This document shows, piece by piece, positions 10,509 to 23,690 of a stretch of 64,000 nucleotides of DNA (positions are counted from its first letter, which is position 1; each line of letters opens with the position of its first letter). The position numbers were made by a program, and so were the translations under genes. The stretch comes from Lentinus brumalis (taxonomy: Eukaryota > Basidiomycota > Agaricomycetes > Polyporales > Polyporaceae), in NCBI GenBank assembly GCA_001792895.1, contig MARA01000018.1, forward strand, positions 372,001 through 436,000, written 5' to 3'. The notes below the pieces were generated by a model. It was not told the origin of the DNA. It was given only the letters and a program-made list of their open reading frames with translations, and did no database searches.

Positions 10509-13500
10509 TTACACCGGGCCCAGACCCGGGAGAGTGAAGTCAGGGAAGTTCGGCCAGTTGCCAAGCTGCCCAGGATCTCCACCTATACGCACCCAGTTCG
10601 AGTGTGACGGGGTAGGCCCGTCCAAAACGAACAGCTGCCACCAGCCCGGGGGCTGACGTGTGCGTTCGGCGGTGCGACGACCGTGCAAGTGTTTCCACTG
10701 CATTTGAACGCAGGGAAGAGCGTGCGCATGCCCATAGAGTTACCTGGGAAACGTCTCAACTACCTGATGATACTATGAAACAACGGAAACTCACCGTGCT
10801 AGAGAAGACGAGGCGAGATCATAAGTTGTCAGTAGACATGACTTACGCTTCAAAGTCAAAGAACAAACCGTGCTCGAAGTTGCTATGAAGAAGACTCAGT
10901 ATGCAGATGGCTCCTTAAGTTGTGAAACGTACCTGCGATCAGGGAGACCCTCATGTTCGCTGTGGTGCCCTGGTGAAGAGTGACGTGGATGGTGTAACTA
11001 CCGCCGTACGCCCAATCCTTCTGATCGACGGTGAAGCTGGGCTGGGTAAAGCCTTGGTTCAAGTAGGGCGGGATGTAGACCTCGACGCGCATCTCCTCAG
11101 GGAACTGCGGGCTCTGCGGATCACTACCAGAAACAAGTACGCGTCCATCGGGAAGCAGCTGTCCAGTTCGATCAGCCACCCTCGTCTTTCGATGGTCTTG
11201 TGTAGACAACATACCGTGGCTTCAGAATGGTACAGACGCGGTACTATGGTAGTGTTCAGGATTGAAATACGGTGACCAACGGGCTGCGACGGGTCGTAGA
11301 GCAGAGCCTGCAGGTTAGGATCGTTTGCTAGACCGAAACCGGCGACACCCTGATGGGCACCGTTGACGATGAGGAAGGTACCATCCGGGAGTGCTGATGG
11401 GGCGTCAGTTATGTCGGATGAGACATGGAATTCGGGACGTACCGGACTAACGGGAACAAGGCGGGTCTACGTTAGAGACATGGACAGATCACCCTGGTCA
11501 TTCACTCACCATGCAGGGCATGACACGTTGAGAGGGCTGCAGAGAGCGAAGTCAGCATACAGACGCTAAATCCAGCAGCACACGTACCATACGCTCAAGC
11601 ACCCACTGAGGGTTTGCTACCTCGGGCTGAATATTGACGCAGTTGTCAAGGGCTATTCCAAAGTTGGAACCTCCACAGATCAAGACGGTGAGTGGATCGG
11701 TGTAAGGAGCGTGTTGCGGGAAAAGAACAGCGGTGCCTTCAAGAGGGTAGGTGCGACCAGCCAGGGGACTGACGACGGAACCGGGTATGTTCGGGAGCGT
11801 CTTGATGGTATCGAATGTTACGGGGTTCAAGATGCGAGCCTCGTTGTAGTAGCCTATCCAGACAGATAGTCAGCTCAGTTCCATAATTGGAACGCCTGAC
11901 CCACGCACCTGCGAAGATGTTGCCACTGGGAAGCATATGGAGGAAGGGGTATAGGTTGTTCGGGTCCGTGCGGTTGAGCCAATCCATGAACAGATACGTG
12001 GGGCCTCCCGGTGGTTTGGGTAGAATCTCCAGCGTCGGTTCGGCGATATCGTTACTGCCCCTTTCTCCACCAACAACAAGAACACTTCCATTCGACATCA
12101 CGAGCGCGGACGGGTACCAGCGTCCCCTCTGCCATGAGGTCGATTAACGATCAGCTGTACCAAGTCATGAGGACGTACCTGTAGCTTTAGCTCCTGGAAG
12201 TTCTCCTGCCAGTCGTTCGTGCCGTTGACACCGGGGCTACCATCGGGAGCGTACAGGCGCACACCGAACGTGCTGTCCAGCGACCACCCACCAACGACCA
12301 GTTGCCTGGCGGACCTGTCTGGAAGAACAACCGCACCCGCGCAGAACACATCGGACTTGACGTGCATCTCGCGCCATGTCTTCGAGAAGTCGTTGACTAG
12401 GCTGAGATCAAGTTCGTAGGCACCGGTTGAGTTCGGGAATTCGCTCGTGCCGAACTTCTCGACGAATGCGACCTTGTTGTTGATGCCGAGCGTGACCAGG
12501 AGCGGAACGACAACACCAGGGACGAAGAACTCATAGCGACCGATGTTCGCTGGGGTCTTCCAGTCATTCAATGTACCGTTCCAGGTGTAGTACTAGAAGG
12601 GCGTCAGCCCGATCAGAGGGAATGATAACGTGCGACTTACCGAGAGCCTATTCCCGCCACCACACAGATGAATAGGATCACCCGTGCAGGCGATGTTGCA
12701 GTCACTTTCAGCTGAAAGAGTGGCACCATGGTTTGTCACATCTGCGAGGTCGCCGCAGTCTGGAGGAGATATCAGTCTCGGATTACATTGACAGAAGAGA
12801 AGGCGCTCACAGCATTCCTGGCCGAACTCAACACCTGCGGCCCCATATCCGAAGGCAGAGCACTGACTGAGACAGCCCTGAATTGTCGTGTTGGTTTGGC
12901 TGATGATCTGATACAACGGGAAGGTACGACTCCCGGCGGCATTGTCGCTGCAGGCGCCTTGTCAGACTCCTCGTTCCTCGGAATCAGTTGTACGACGTAC
13001 GTCAAGCATCCCTGATAGGACCAATTACCTAAGAATGCACATCGTAAGTCCCGGACAGCGAAGACATGCATAGACACGCACCTGGGAGACCGGTCTTGAG
13101 CGGAGACGGAACAGGGAGAGCCGTGACGTTCCCGGTGGAAGTGTAGACCTGAATCACAGAAGGTGCCTGAGTAAGGGGCGTCACGGACATACACAGTCGG
13201 AAACTCCGTACAGAGAGTCTGTTAGGTCCACCGCATGCCTCCCTGCGTGGAAATCAGTTCATGTTCTAAAAACGAACGTGAGACCACTAACCCAGAGCTT
13301 CCTCCACATCCTGTGCTGCAGGTACTTTCGCTTGCCGTGACAGCACCGTCGATGAGCGTATTGCCGCAGACTGACAAGATGGTCAGAAAACGCGTCAACG
13401 CAGTGTCACTAACAGATGCTCACAACACTGAACGCCGAACTCCAAGCCAGCCAATGTATTCCCCGAGCATGGCATGATGAAACGCAGAACTCGACTGTCA

Positions 13501-14872
13501 TACTCTGATTGTCAGGAAGCTGGGTGGTCATAATGCGGCCAAAGGCGTTATCACTAGAATCATCATTCAGTCGCCGGTCCGATCGGTCAGAGGATTGTAA
13601 ACGTACACGTAGCATGCGGCATACTTCCAAGGGCTGAGGAGACCAGTTGTGACGGGTGCCACCAGGATCGGGTTGCCCCCATTCCCGTTTCCTGGCGGCG
13701 TAGGGGTGCCGGTCAATGTGCCCGTGAAGTTGTAGACCTGCGTCGTGAGGCGATTAGAATCGCTGCGCAGCAGACCGGCTAAGTGATTCCACCCACGTTG
13801 AGACGGTCGGGACCACCACAGAACTCTGAGCTATTCCCACTGCATGCCATGTTACAATCTCCGGCAGGCGTCGGTGCTCCGCTGTTCTCAATCTGGGTAT
13901 CACAGACTGGGATGGAAGCTCAGAAGGTGATATCCACGGGTGCGCATGCGGCAACTTACAGCACTGTGCTCCGAATTCGACGCCGGCAATAGGGAAGTTG
14001 TTACTGAAGCACGCTTCCGTGCATCCTTCGACGGAGAAGTTGCCCGGCACGTCGGCGCCGAAGGAAAGCACGCGTGCATTCACCGAGTCGCTGCAGATCG
14101 TAGTTCATGAGCCGTCAGGCACTGACCGTCCGCAGACGAACTCACTTGTAGCAACCCAACGAGACCCATTCACCGACCGAGGGGACAGTGATGGGACCCG
14201 GGGGCGGCGCGACGCCGTTCCAGTAGACGCTGAGTCGGTCTGCGAGTGGGAGGTCAGGACATCGATGTTTGAGAAGAGAACGCGGCCATCTGAACTCACT
14301 CCCGGCGCCGCAGATCTCGGTGGCATCTCCGGTGCATGCGAAGCTGCAGTCGGTTTCCGTGACGTTCGTCGCGCCGTTCGCCATGGAGTTGCCGCACCCT
14401 GTAAAAATAGCGCATGAGCGCGATTCATGCAATGCGATGGTATCGCGGCTTGCGGCGATGGGGTGGCTAACGTACAGCATTCCTGCGCGAACTCAAGCCC
14501 GGCAAAGTTGAAGTCTTGTGACGAACAGAAGCCGACGCAAGACTCGACGGTCATGCCCGTGGTGTTCACGAAGGTTGCGCCTCCAAGGGTTCGTGCACCT
14601 TGGTCGCTATACAAGCGGTGAGTACATGATCTGCCGCAAACGATGGCGATACTGACGTGAAGCACCCGAGGAACTCATATTTCGTTCCAGGAATATCGGG
14701 CGTGGCGGGAGCCTGACGCACTCGTCGCAATGACGCATGGGAGGCCTGATACCAGGGTGGGGTATGTGAGTGCTGCGCACGACCAAGATAGGGAAGAGGA
14801 AGCATGGCATACATGAGGCAGGGAGAGTGCAAGTGCTGCAAAAGACACAGCGAGGACCGCCATGCTTGGCAC
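10509..14872 (-). CDS. WSC-domain copper radical oxidase (glyoxal/galactose oxidase-like)
   Basis: This is a secreted copper radical oxidase, the class that oxidises aldehydes or alcohols and releases H2O2 outside the cell. The start [20 protein letters not shown] gives a signal peptide. Four cysteine-rich WSC modules follow, centred on [25 protein letters not shown], a third with CVSSC and [10 protein letters not shown], and [16 protein letters not shown] modules bind glycans in other proteins. The oxidase domain shows the radical-site Cys ([12 protein letters not shown]), [25 protein letters not shown] Tyr region, CGGSNFG, and the Tyr-His copper site RLYHSEA before [14 protein letters not shown]. 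The third copper histidine appears to be carried by a 4-nt exon at 10795-10798, preceded by a 14-nt exon at 10869-10882. The C-terminus ends [14 protein letters not shown]...FTLPG. There is an apparent 1-nt frameshift in the G5/C5 run at 10648-10652: [10 protein letters not shown] and [11 protein letters not shown] are in different frames. That is either an assembly error or a real lesion. The gene has many short introns. Confidence 0.88.
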
Positions 14873-17800
14873 GCCCTGGAAGGAATGTGGGTGCGTTGGT
14901 GGGCGATGCCCCGAGGCATGAGCTCGGACGCTTAAGTAGTTAGCATGAGCCGCTCAACCAACCCTGAGGGCGGCGACATCCGTCGCGGTGATTATGTCAC
15001 CAGATGGGACCACAGAAGGGAGAATGGGAGGTATACAGGACCGATGCGACCACCTGGCGGCAGTGCGCTGGCGTTTCCTCCGGAACGGAGTACGTCCCTT
15101 GCGACCTGGCTGAAATTTGCTCGAGGCTGGCGCGTCCGAGAATCGAGACGCGGGCTAATGCCTTCTTCGGCCCCTGTGTCCACTGTCGACTGCATGGCTT
15201 ACGGCCAGACCCGCACTACTAGTCGCATCAGGGACGCCAGACGAGCGGCGGATTGACAACTCACAGATGTGACCTGCCCTTGTACAGCGTCAAACAACAG
15301 ACTGTATCAAGACGCCGTCTTAATGCTGTACTGGATGACTGTTGTTCCTTTCACGTCTGTTGGCACATCGCAGAGGCTGGCAACCCGTACAAACCGGGTC
15401 TGCGAGGCTGCCGAGTTGCGCCGGTAAATATTACACAGCAGCGACGCTCGCCCGCGGAACTCTGCACTGCAGGCTAAGGCAATTGAGTGCTGAGCCTACG
15501 ATCTTCCCACGTTGCCGGAGAATGAGGAGGTCGTGAGCGCAGAGCGTCCTCTTCGATCCCGGCGCCAATATAGGTCAGGGACGACGCATCTGCGCTCCTA
15601 GATCAATGCTAGATTCGCCACCAAACACGGCCCGGCAAACGCGACAGGGTGCAGTGGCCCTGCTATAAATCTCGACAGGTCGAGCCCGAGGCAGACCTGA
15701 TACAGGATCGCCATAGCCATGATCAGATTCCAATGTGTCGCAGAAGTCGCGCAACGCACTCCGAACTGCTCACCAGACGTTGGAGTAAAACACTCCTTGC
15801 CAAGTGTACCGGTGGGTTGCTGCTTGACAGATTTACTTCAGTATGCCGTGTACACGGATCATACTCGGGACCTGTAATCATGTCCAACGCGGAAACGGCA
15901 ATGGTGTTCGTGGCCGGATCCTTCCAGGTGCGTGTACGAAGAAGGGAAGTGTGACCGTCTGGGGAGACCAGGTGCCTCTCGCTGGTAGTCGATGTCGAGG
16001 ATGCGGTTTCTGAGTGGCATGGAAGGGAAGCGACGTCCTCAATGGTATGCTCACGTCACACTACGCGACGCCGTTGTGGTATCCCGACAAGTGGTCGGAT
16101 ACTCTTGGCTGCCACAGCGGCGGCGGAGTTTGAGGGCATCAGAGGGCGCCCGGACATGGCGAGATCACGCCGCGCTGCACGACCGCGGCACATGAGCCTC
16201 CAGTGTACTGGATGCAGCGCGAGGAATTCGGAATACGTACGATGTGTTCTCCGTAGCATGTCTTTAGGCGCCTGTTGCAACACCGGTATCCCCTGATCGA
16301 AGAGGTGGCCGTCTGGAGAACACTGTTATTCATAGAGCACAGGTGAGAGGTCACTGCAGCCTCGGATAGCTGCAAACAGGGACACGTCAGGGACGAAAGC
16401 GTGTACTCGCGCCAACACCAAACCTGAATGGGAAGTGATTCGACACAACCTGGGAATCCATTGCATCCAGGCTTTCGTTCTCCATACGATCCAGAGCTGC
16501 GGGGAAAGACGCGTGGATACTCAGCCGCCCCGGGCCCGAATGTGCGAGCTGTGGAGAAAGGCATCAGTCTGAGTGAGGAACAGCAGCCGGTGCTGGTGGG
16601 ATTTAGACGGACCTATCGCTGAATCACTGTTTCGGCGACAATCAACCCCGAACTTTGGTATTTGTGCTAATGCAGCCGTCCTACCGGAGCTGCTGGGCGG
16701 AGAAGCACGACAAGCCGGTCGGCCTTACTGCACTTCAAGGTACGCGGGGAGACATCTCCGTATATGGGGATGAGAGCGCTCAGTCAGCATGTTCACAAAA
16801 GCTGCCATCCTTGAATCCCGAAGACATGGCATATCATATCTGCCCCTGGAGAAGTTCTGTAGTCCATCCGAAACTTGCGTTCGGAGTGCGATGCTCCCCT
16901 GAAGTGCGATCACTCGGACGAGCGGTAGGGACAAACGCCGCCGAGGTACAGTGCATATGACGGGTAACCTGAGTCCAGAATCGCGAGCAGTGAGAATAGA
17001 TGGTCGGTCAGATACATCCGACAGGATCTGCACTGGAAACGTACCTTTCGGTCGGCGCCCGAGAAAGGGCCAGGCAAAACTCCACTAAATGGTGGGCTAG
17101 GATGGGGATGGGAACGCCTTCAGTCGACCGACAAAGCTCACACGCGAGTGAGGAAGCACCCGACCAGAGCAGGGAGGGCCACCGACTCGGTCCTGTCTGG
17201 TTTCTCCGCGATGTGATACCGGCGATTCGGGACCCCCGCCAGGGTATCCATGATATCCACGGATCGGAGGACCAGATCGAGACCATGCACCCATAAGCTC
17301 AGCGAGCGCGGACGCACCGCTGAGATGGGCAACGACACCAGCCCTTGTTCCGTGTCGGGCCACTAGGGGAGTCGGCACCCTCACTCTTGCGGGCGCATCA
17401 TGTAGTACGTATCGCGCCTCATGACACTGGCGGACGTATGGCGGTTCTGAGGGACAGGATGGGCCCGGGCATGACGGTTGAGCAGATCTAAGTGACACAT
17501 TCACCCCGATAGATCGAGTCCCCACAGAGGTACCATGCGGTACTTGTATTGGCGTGTCCACCTTAGTGCAAGCACCTTACTGTCTAAGCTCAGCCGCGTC
17601 ATTGCCATAATCCGCCCGGATACTCAAACGCTACAGATTCCTGCGCCATACATCTTCAACACACGCCGCACCGGAGAGCCAGAATAAATCATACTGACCA
17701 GAAACTGAAGTGACGACGCTTGAATGCGACCGCCATGCCTGCGGAGTCGCGAATTCACTACTGTCCGAACCCACTGCTTACTGTTCAGATCGGAAGACTT

Positions 17801-19657
17801 CGGCCTAGTCAACACGGTCGTGGTCACTTTGAAGAGATTTGCAGTCTTTGTCCACGTCCGATGATACTAGTACTGTTGTCGCAAGGAATAGATACAATGG
17901 GGGATAACAAGCGTGGCAGGCGCTCAGGACATGCATTTCATGACGGCGCTCCCGAAACAAGAAGCGCCCGGTCTCATCTTGACATCGAACTTGAACTTCA
18001 AAACGTGAAGGTGGGAATGGACTCTGTGCGTACAGAGACTTTCATTGGTATATCGGATTGTGCTGAACTTGTTGACTCTAGGACACTGCGTGCTTCTCAA
18101 ATAATGATTGGCCACTCTAGTCTGTACAACTCATGTCCGCCGGTCCATGGTCGGTCGGACTCGGCCCTCCGAACTTGTGCCCTAGCCCAATTCCTGATAG
18201 TATGGTGACATCAGCGCAATTCTGGAGCTTTGTGACTGTTCAGCAAAGGTACGTACTATTTGACCTCGATTGCGCTCTGAAACCTTGGAATGCAATTGCC
18301 GAGGTCCGGAGAAGGTTATAACATTGACGAAGTGCTTTCATCCGCTAGAAACGGCTATTCAGACGTAGCTTTGCCAATGGAGCACTTGGCCGCCCCGGGT
18401 TGGACCCACGTTTTAGGCCATGCGGAGACGGCTGAGCCAGAGTTCGCTTCCAAAGACGGGGGCATGCACATGGGAGCCACACGTTCGCGCCACAGCTAAG
18501 AGCAGCCTTCAAGGGGGTGTCTCACTCAAGGGACAACGTGGGGCTTATGGATGGAGGAAAAATTGTCTTGGACCGCACGAGAGGGCATCGTTAGGCCGGG
18601 ACTCGAAAGACGAGCGGTGGCTCTTCTGTACCCGACAACAATGGCGGACGCTGCGTCCTTCCCAGCCCGTCCGGCTTATATGTACATGCACGAGGCTTGC
18701 CGCCGCATCGCGACGATCAGAGCTAAGTAGAGAGGACCCCCGATGGGAGGCCACCATCGGCGGTCAGGACTGCATACGGTACGTAGGGAAACTCACTGGT
18801 GGATAAGTGTCAGTCGTTCTGACGGATCAGGCGCAGGTTACTTGAGAACATCAGGTCATATGCTCCATATCCACTGCCGGACACTTACATGCTCACGATG
18901 GAAGACTACGGCGATCCGCCGTGTGGTGGCGGGGAACTTCGAACTATGCAGTTCTACCGCGCTCGCCCCCACAAAAGGGTGCTGTAGTCAACGGACCAAG
19001 AGGAGCCACCCTCAGCGGCTCGCCCAGGAAGAGGCGATGTCGCCGCAGACGGGAATCGCTACCTTCTACGTCCGCCACAAGTCCACCTCTCAGCCACCCA
19101 TGACCAGATCACGCCGCAGCCATCGCTGGTCACCATGACATATGGGCGTTCGGTCGTCGTCCTTGTCTTTTGATGTTTCCCGGCCTTGTGCGACGCCCAT
19201 GACTTTTCGCACCCTTTCGACATCTTCTGTTGTGTGCATGCTTCCCACTCCAATGACGCGGAGAAGTGCCGAAGGTGTTGTCATTGAACTCAATGTACAT
19301 GCTCGTGATTCAACTCAATGTCCACCTGCGGCGTGCGCTCATACGTCCGTCATAGAGCCTTCCGCCGGTTTGATGTCACTCTACCTTAAATGACAAACGA
19401 ATGGTTGCACAAATATAGGACAGCGACTCGTGCCTGTCTGCTATGGAACGAAAGTATAGTTAGACGAAGGACAGATGGTATGCAGGTAGTGCTAGTGAAG
19501 TGTAGAGTAGCATGAGACAGTAAGTAGTACGAAAGGGCGAATCAAAAGGAGAGTACCCAGCGCACCTAGGCCTACTATGTAGAAGCATCGACACCTAAGC
19601 GCAAGTTACGACACTCGGTCGGACGCTGACTGACGCCTCCCATCGACGTCTCGACGC
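14873..19657. other. 4.8 kb region without an intact gene
   Basis: No open reading frame here is long, conserved or splice-joinable into a protein I recognise. No tRNA, terminal repeats or transposase motifs are visible. A few short minus-strand pieces weakly recall copper radical oxidases, such as EYPRVFPRSSGS near 16520 and KDPATNTIAVSALD near 15920. They are interrupted and I do not trust them. The first few hundred bases must contain the oxidase promoter. Confidence 0.5.
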
Positions 19658-21752
19658 TCATTCCACAAACGCCTCGGCAACGCTCGCGTCCCTGGGGACG
19701 AGCGTAACGCGGAACGGCACAGGCGACCGCCCTGAGACGCCGTCGTATTCCTTCAGGTCAATGGGTTCGCCGGGGACAGGTTCGATGTTGAACGCCCACA
19801 GCATATGGGCGAGCCCCAAGAAGATCTCTTTCTCTGCGAGGATGACTCCAGGACAGATACGACGTCTGGTGAGAAGCAGTATGAGCGCCAGGGCGCATGT
19901 GCATGCAGGCTGAATGTGTGCTACGTACCCGACACCGAATGACCAATGATCCCGGTCCGCAGGATCTGGAAGATGCGCGGATTCGGCCGATGGAAGGGTG
20001 TCGTCGAGGTAGCGCTCGGGCTGAGGGGGAGAAATGTCAGACGCGGTAACGGGAGCACCAATGATCACGCACGTTGAACATGTACGGATCGGGGTGGCGG
20101 ACGGGATCACGGTGCATCGTCCACTGAGTATTCGAATTTGAGTATGAAGTGTAATATTAGGGAGGAGGCGGGACGCACGGTGTTCGCGATGACTACGGTG
20201 TCTTTTGGGATCCAGTAGCCGTGGTAGGTGAAGTCCTCCGTGCTGAAATGCGGAGTTCCCAACCAGAACGGGTTATGGAATCGAGCCACTTCCTAAGGTG
20301 AAATCAGAGGTCCCGCGAAAGTTCACTGGCTCGTGAGCAAGTGCGCACCTTAGCAATAGCGCGGATATACGGCAGATCCTTCTCGTCATCTTCGGTAGGC
20401 AACCGATCGCGTCCGCACACCCGGTCGAGATCGGCTTGCGCCTTCGCCTGGATATCAGGGCAGCCAGCAATATGCGCCGCGAACCACTGCTGAATAGAGG
20501 CTGTCTGTATCTCCAGGTCAGTCCAGAAACGATGTCGAGGACTGTCTGAGGGGTACTCACGGTCTCCACGCCGCCAATGATCAGCGTGCCGCACATAATG
20601 AGTATGTCCAGATCGTCGAGACCTTCGTCCTCCCGCGTCAGCAAGAGAGTCTTCGCTAGGCAGTCAGGAACGTCGTCGCCACGCTTCAAGCGCCCCTCGA
20701 TATCCGCCAGGAAGGGGCGATTGAGATTCACGATCTCTTCGTGCAGCTTCTTGCCGCGCGACGTCATACGGTTTGGCAGTTTCTGCAAGATGGGGAAGAA
20801 GTCGACCAGATTAGACACCGAGCCGGTCGTGTTCCTGTGTCGTAAGTATTGCGATGGGAGCCGAGTCAATAGATGGTTAGCGATGACATCACAATGAAGT
20901 AGCCCATGCGAACGCGTACATGAATTCGCGAGAGATGCGCAAAACCTCCTTGACGATCGGGTCGCCCATCGACTCCGTGCGCGTGCCGTAGATGAGCATA
21001 AGGATGTTGTTGAGTGCGAAGCGGGAAGCGTAGGGAGAGGGATCGATTGGTGTTGTGCCGGCCTTGCTGTCGAGGAGGAGGGTGCGAGCCATCTCCCGGG
21101 CTTCGAACTCGATTGCATGACCGTACGTCGAGACCGCTCGAGCAGTGAGCAGCTTGTTGGCAATTCGACGGTGGCGTCGCCTAAGCGCGCCGGTCAGTAT
21201 TACGGTAGCGGGGCTGGTGGAGACGTGCACGAGCAACGGGCATACCAGGTCTCGTTGTATCCGGTACCCGTAATTCCGCGGTGCAGGAGGATGGTCTGCA
21301 CCTTGATGAACATCTCCTTGCGGGACGAGAAGATTGCGCCGTTGGTGACGAGGATGTCTTTGACAACATATGGGCACGAGAGGATGACGAAGCGCTGATT
21401 CCCAATCATGAAGGAATAGATCGGACCATACCTCTTCGCCCAGCGATGTAAGCTGAGCTCTGGGTACTTCTTGAGGTACGTGAAGCAACCTGGTTTGCAA
21501 TGAACGGAAGTCAGCGAGATTTTGGGGGTGGGAGGTAAGCGGCGAACCAAGGACAGGCAGTCCTTTGGGACCGGGAGGAATGACGTTCCCAGCCTTGTCT
21601 GTAGGCTTTCGCTGGAGGAGAAAGAGAGCGAGTGCAAAGGCCGCAAGAAGCGCGGCCAACCTGAGCATCAAAGGAGTGACGTTCCAGCCATGCTGGCATA
21701 AGCGACCAAGCAAGGCGGTTGAAGTAGACATGGACGGAGAGGATAATGGCAC
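19658..21752 (-). CDS. Cytochrome P450 monooxygenase
   Basis: This is a microsomal P450, a haem-thiolate enzyme that inserts oxygen into small molecules at the ER membrane. The N-terminal anchor PLMLRLAALLAAFALALFLL is followed by the proline-rich hinge IPPGPKGLPVLG. Further exons carry WAKRYGPIYSFMIGNQRFVI and WRRHRRIANKLLTARAV (C helix). The I helix is GTLIIGGVET, where the usual AGxxT is replaced by GGVET. The K helix ExxR spans an intron (IRAIAKE joined to VARFHNPF). The PERF region reads PERYLDDTLP, and the haem loop is HWSFGVG joined to RRICPGVILAEKE, giving FxxGxRxCxG with the cysteine ligand. The gene has about nine exons split by 50-60-nt introns, and all landmark motifs are present, so it looks functional. 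I cannot assign a CYP family with confidence. No other biosynthetic gene lies beside it. Confidence 0.92.
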
Positions 21753-22867
21753 TGTATGTGTGCGATGGGGTGCAAGCCGTGCACTCCCAACCCTCTCCTA
21801 ATAACACACTAGGTGAATCCCTGCCGGGAAGGATCATCTAGCGATGATAGATTGTTAGCGGTCTGCACTGTTCTATACCAGGAACAGGCATTCAGAATTC
21901 AGATGACCGTATGGGAATGTGGGGGACTTTTGAAACTGGAACAGGTAGGTGCTCCAGATAACCGCGCAGCTAGACGAGCCGCAAGACAGACAAATTCGCG
22001 GCGTACTGAGTATTGTGATGCGGCTCATATGCGGCAATCGGCACAAAACGATGCCACTGTGACCGCGGGCGAGATGATGGACGAGCGGTGTGAGCGGTGT
22101 GACCGTATGCAGCTAGAATGACTGGTATGTGTTGTACTCACCCTGAGTACATGAGCGATTGAGAATCTGTTGCCAACACCGACCGGATACCATCATGACT
22201 GTGTCCAGCCTGTATACATACTTCCTCTCCTACACGTGCACTGCTCGAGCGATCCGAACGCGGACTGACCTAAAATTGTAAAAGTGTGAGACGTGGACCC
22301 GAAGCTTACCCTGACATCAGCCCATGGCGACCGGACGAGATTCAGTGTATATTGAGTCGGTTGTGAAGCAGCGTACATTGTCAGTAGTAATTGGTGAATG
22401 GCCCATGCTGACTGCAACGCTTGCGACGCATGAGTGAGGAGTCGCAACCGCCTATGCCAGTCAATAGAACTTCAAATGGCTATGTATTGATGTCGCTTTA
22501 CCGAGGCGCACCCTCTAGTCAAGAACAGTCGCTTCGCGATGTCGCAAAGACTCTGTCGACTAAGTATGCTGCACCACTGCACAGTACTTTGCAACTTCAA
22601 TGCCGGGGGAATCTCTGATGATATTGAGTACCGTTGGTCAAGCAGTTATGGAGCATATACGTACGCACATCTCTTCGAAGTACTGTGCTTACTTATCAGC
22701 TGAAACGAGTCGAAGTGGAGTTCTGTGGCTGGTGAAATTGACTTGCTGAGGCTAGAAGCGAACGTACGCTGTCAGCTGGAAGGCCAGAGGTGCCTAGTTG
22801 AGCGTCGGGGTAGGTAGTAGTCACTGCTTCCCTCCCATCGAGATGCATGGTGTGTACTGGTGAGCAA
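21753..22867. other. Intergenic region
   Basis: It holds the P450 promoter on the minus strand and the upstream flank of the first tRNA-Phe. I see no gene in it. Confidence 0.5.
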
Positions 22868-22940
22868 GCCGGGATAGCTCAGCTGGGAGAGCAACAGACT
22901 GAAGTTCTGGAGGTCGCGTGTTCAATCCACGCTCCTGGCA
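22868..22940 (+). tRNA. tRNA-Phe (GAA), copy 1
   Basis: The 73-nt sequence folds as a complete cloverleaf. The acceptor arm GCCGGGA pairs with TCCTGGC followed by discriminator A. The D stem is GCTC/GAGC, the anticodon loop CTGAAGT gives GAA, and the T arm is GCGTG-TTCAATC-CACGC. There is no intron. A T-rich Pol III terminator (TTTGTTTTTGG) begins at once. The gene lies about 0.75 kb upstream of FunK1 B. Confidence 0.97.
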
Positions 22941-23690
22941 TTTGTTTTTGGCCCCTGAATTGTTCAGTACGCCTCTTATCCCTGCCTTCGCGGTAATGGA
23001 TATGTTTAACGATGACAGGGCAACCGTTCTGGACAATCAACACGGACAGTATGCTACATATTGCGTGCTGTTATTGGGAGTACGTACCCAACGGGCACCG
23101 CGCAGAACTCCGGCCCATCGGTATTCTCAGAGAGTACAGCTGTGGTTGATTAGGCCGCTCTCACTGCATTCATGGAAAGTACATCCGCATCTGTTTCGTT
23201 ATGTCTGTCTATGATTGAAACTGTGAACTATTCGCAAGTCCCCTGAGCACGAATATGGTAGGAGGTGGCAGTGCAAGACAGATGTCTAACCACCGCCTTC
23301 ATTATCGCCGCTTCGGCTATTGGCACGCAGAAGCCCGGTATCAACTTGCCTGTGGAGGCTCCTCCGACTGCATTCTCGCGAGACCACAAGCTGTACTTAA
23401 ATTTTGAGAGGAGCGACTCAGCGAACTGAACAGTAGCGCTAATCAAAAGCTCACCTGAATCCCAAAAAGGCAGGTATCCCAACTTGAACCACAACCACGA
23501 CCACGACCATCCACTGTCGCCACCGGTCCCTTTGTCCCAGACGCGCTGTAATTGTGCGCTCATTTGGTACTTGAATTACCACGCGTTGCCTGGATCACGT
23601 TGCGTCTGACCCACGTAGCCTGCTGCACACGCGCTATAAAGTCACGGGTGGTTGACTTTCTGAGGTTCGTTCTCTTTTCCCTGTTCCACC
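22941..23690. promoter_or_regulatory. Upstream region of FunK1 B with conserved promoter block
   Basis: AACTTGAACC sits at 23481-23490, about 210 nt before the ATG. An ATTGTGCGC element lies near 23553-23561 and TATAAA at 23635-23640, 56 nt before the ATG. The same order and spacing occurs upstream of FunK1 D and F. The part before 23480 shows no gene. Confidence 0.55.

Noticed and set aside
14873..19657. A transposable element or CRISPR-like array
   Set aside because: I found no terminal repeats, reverse transcriptase or transposase motifs, and no regularly spaced repeats.
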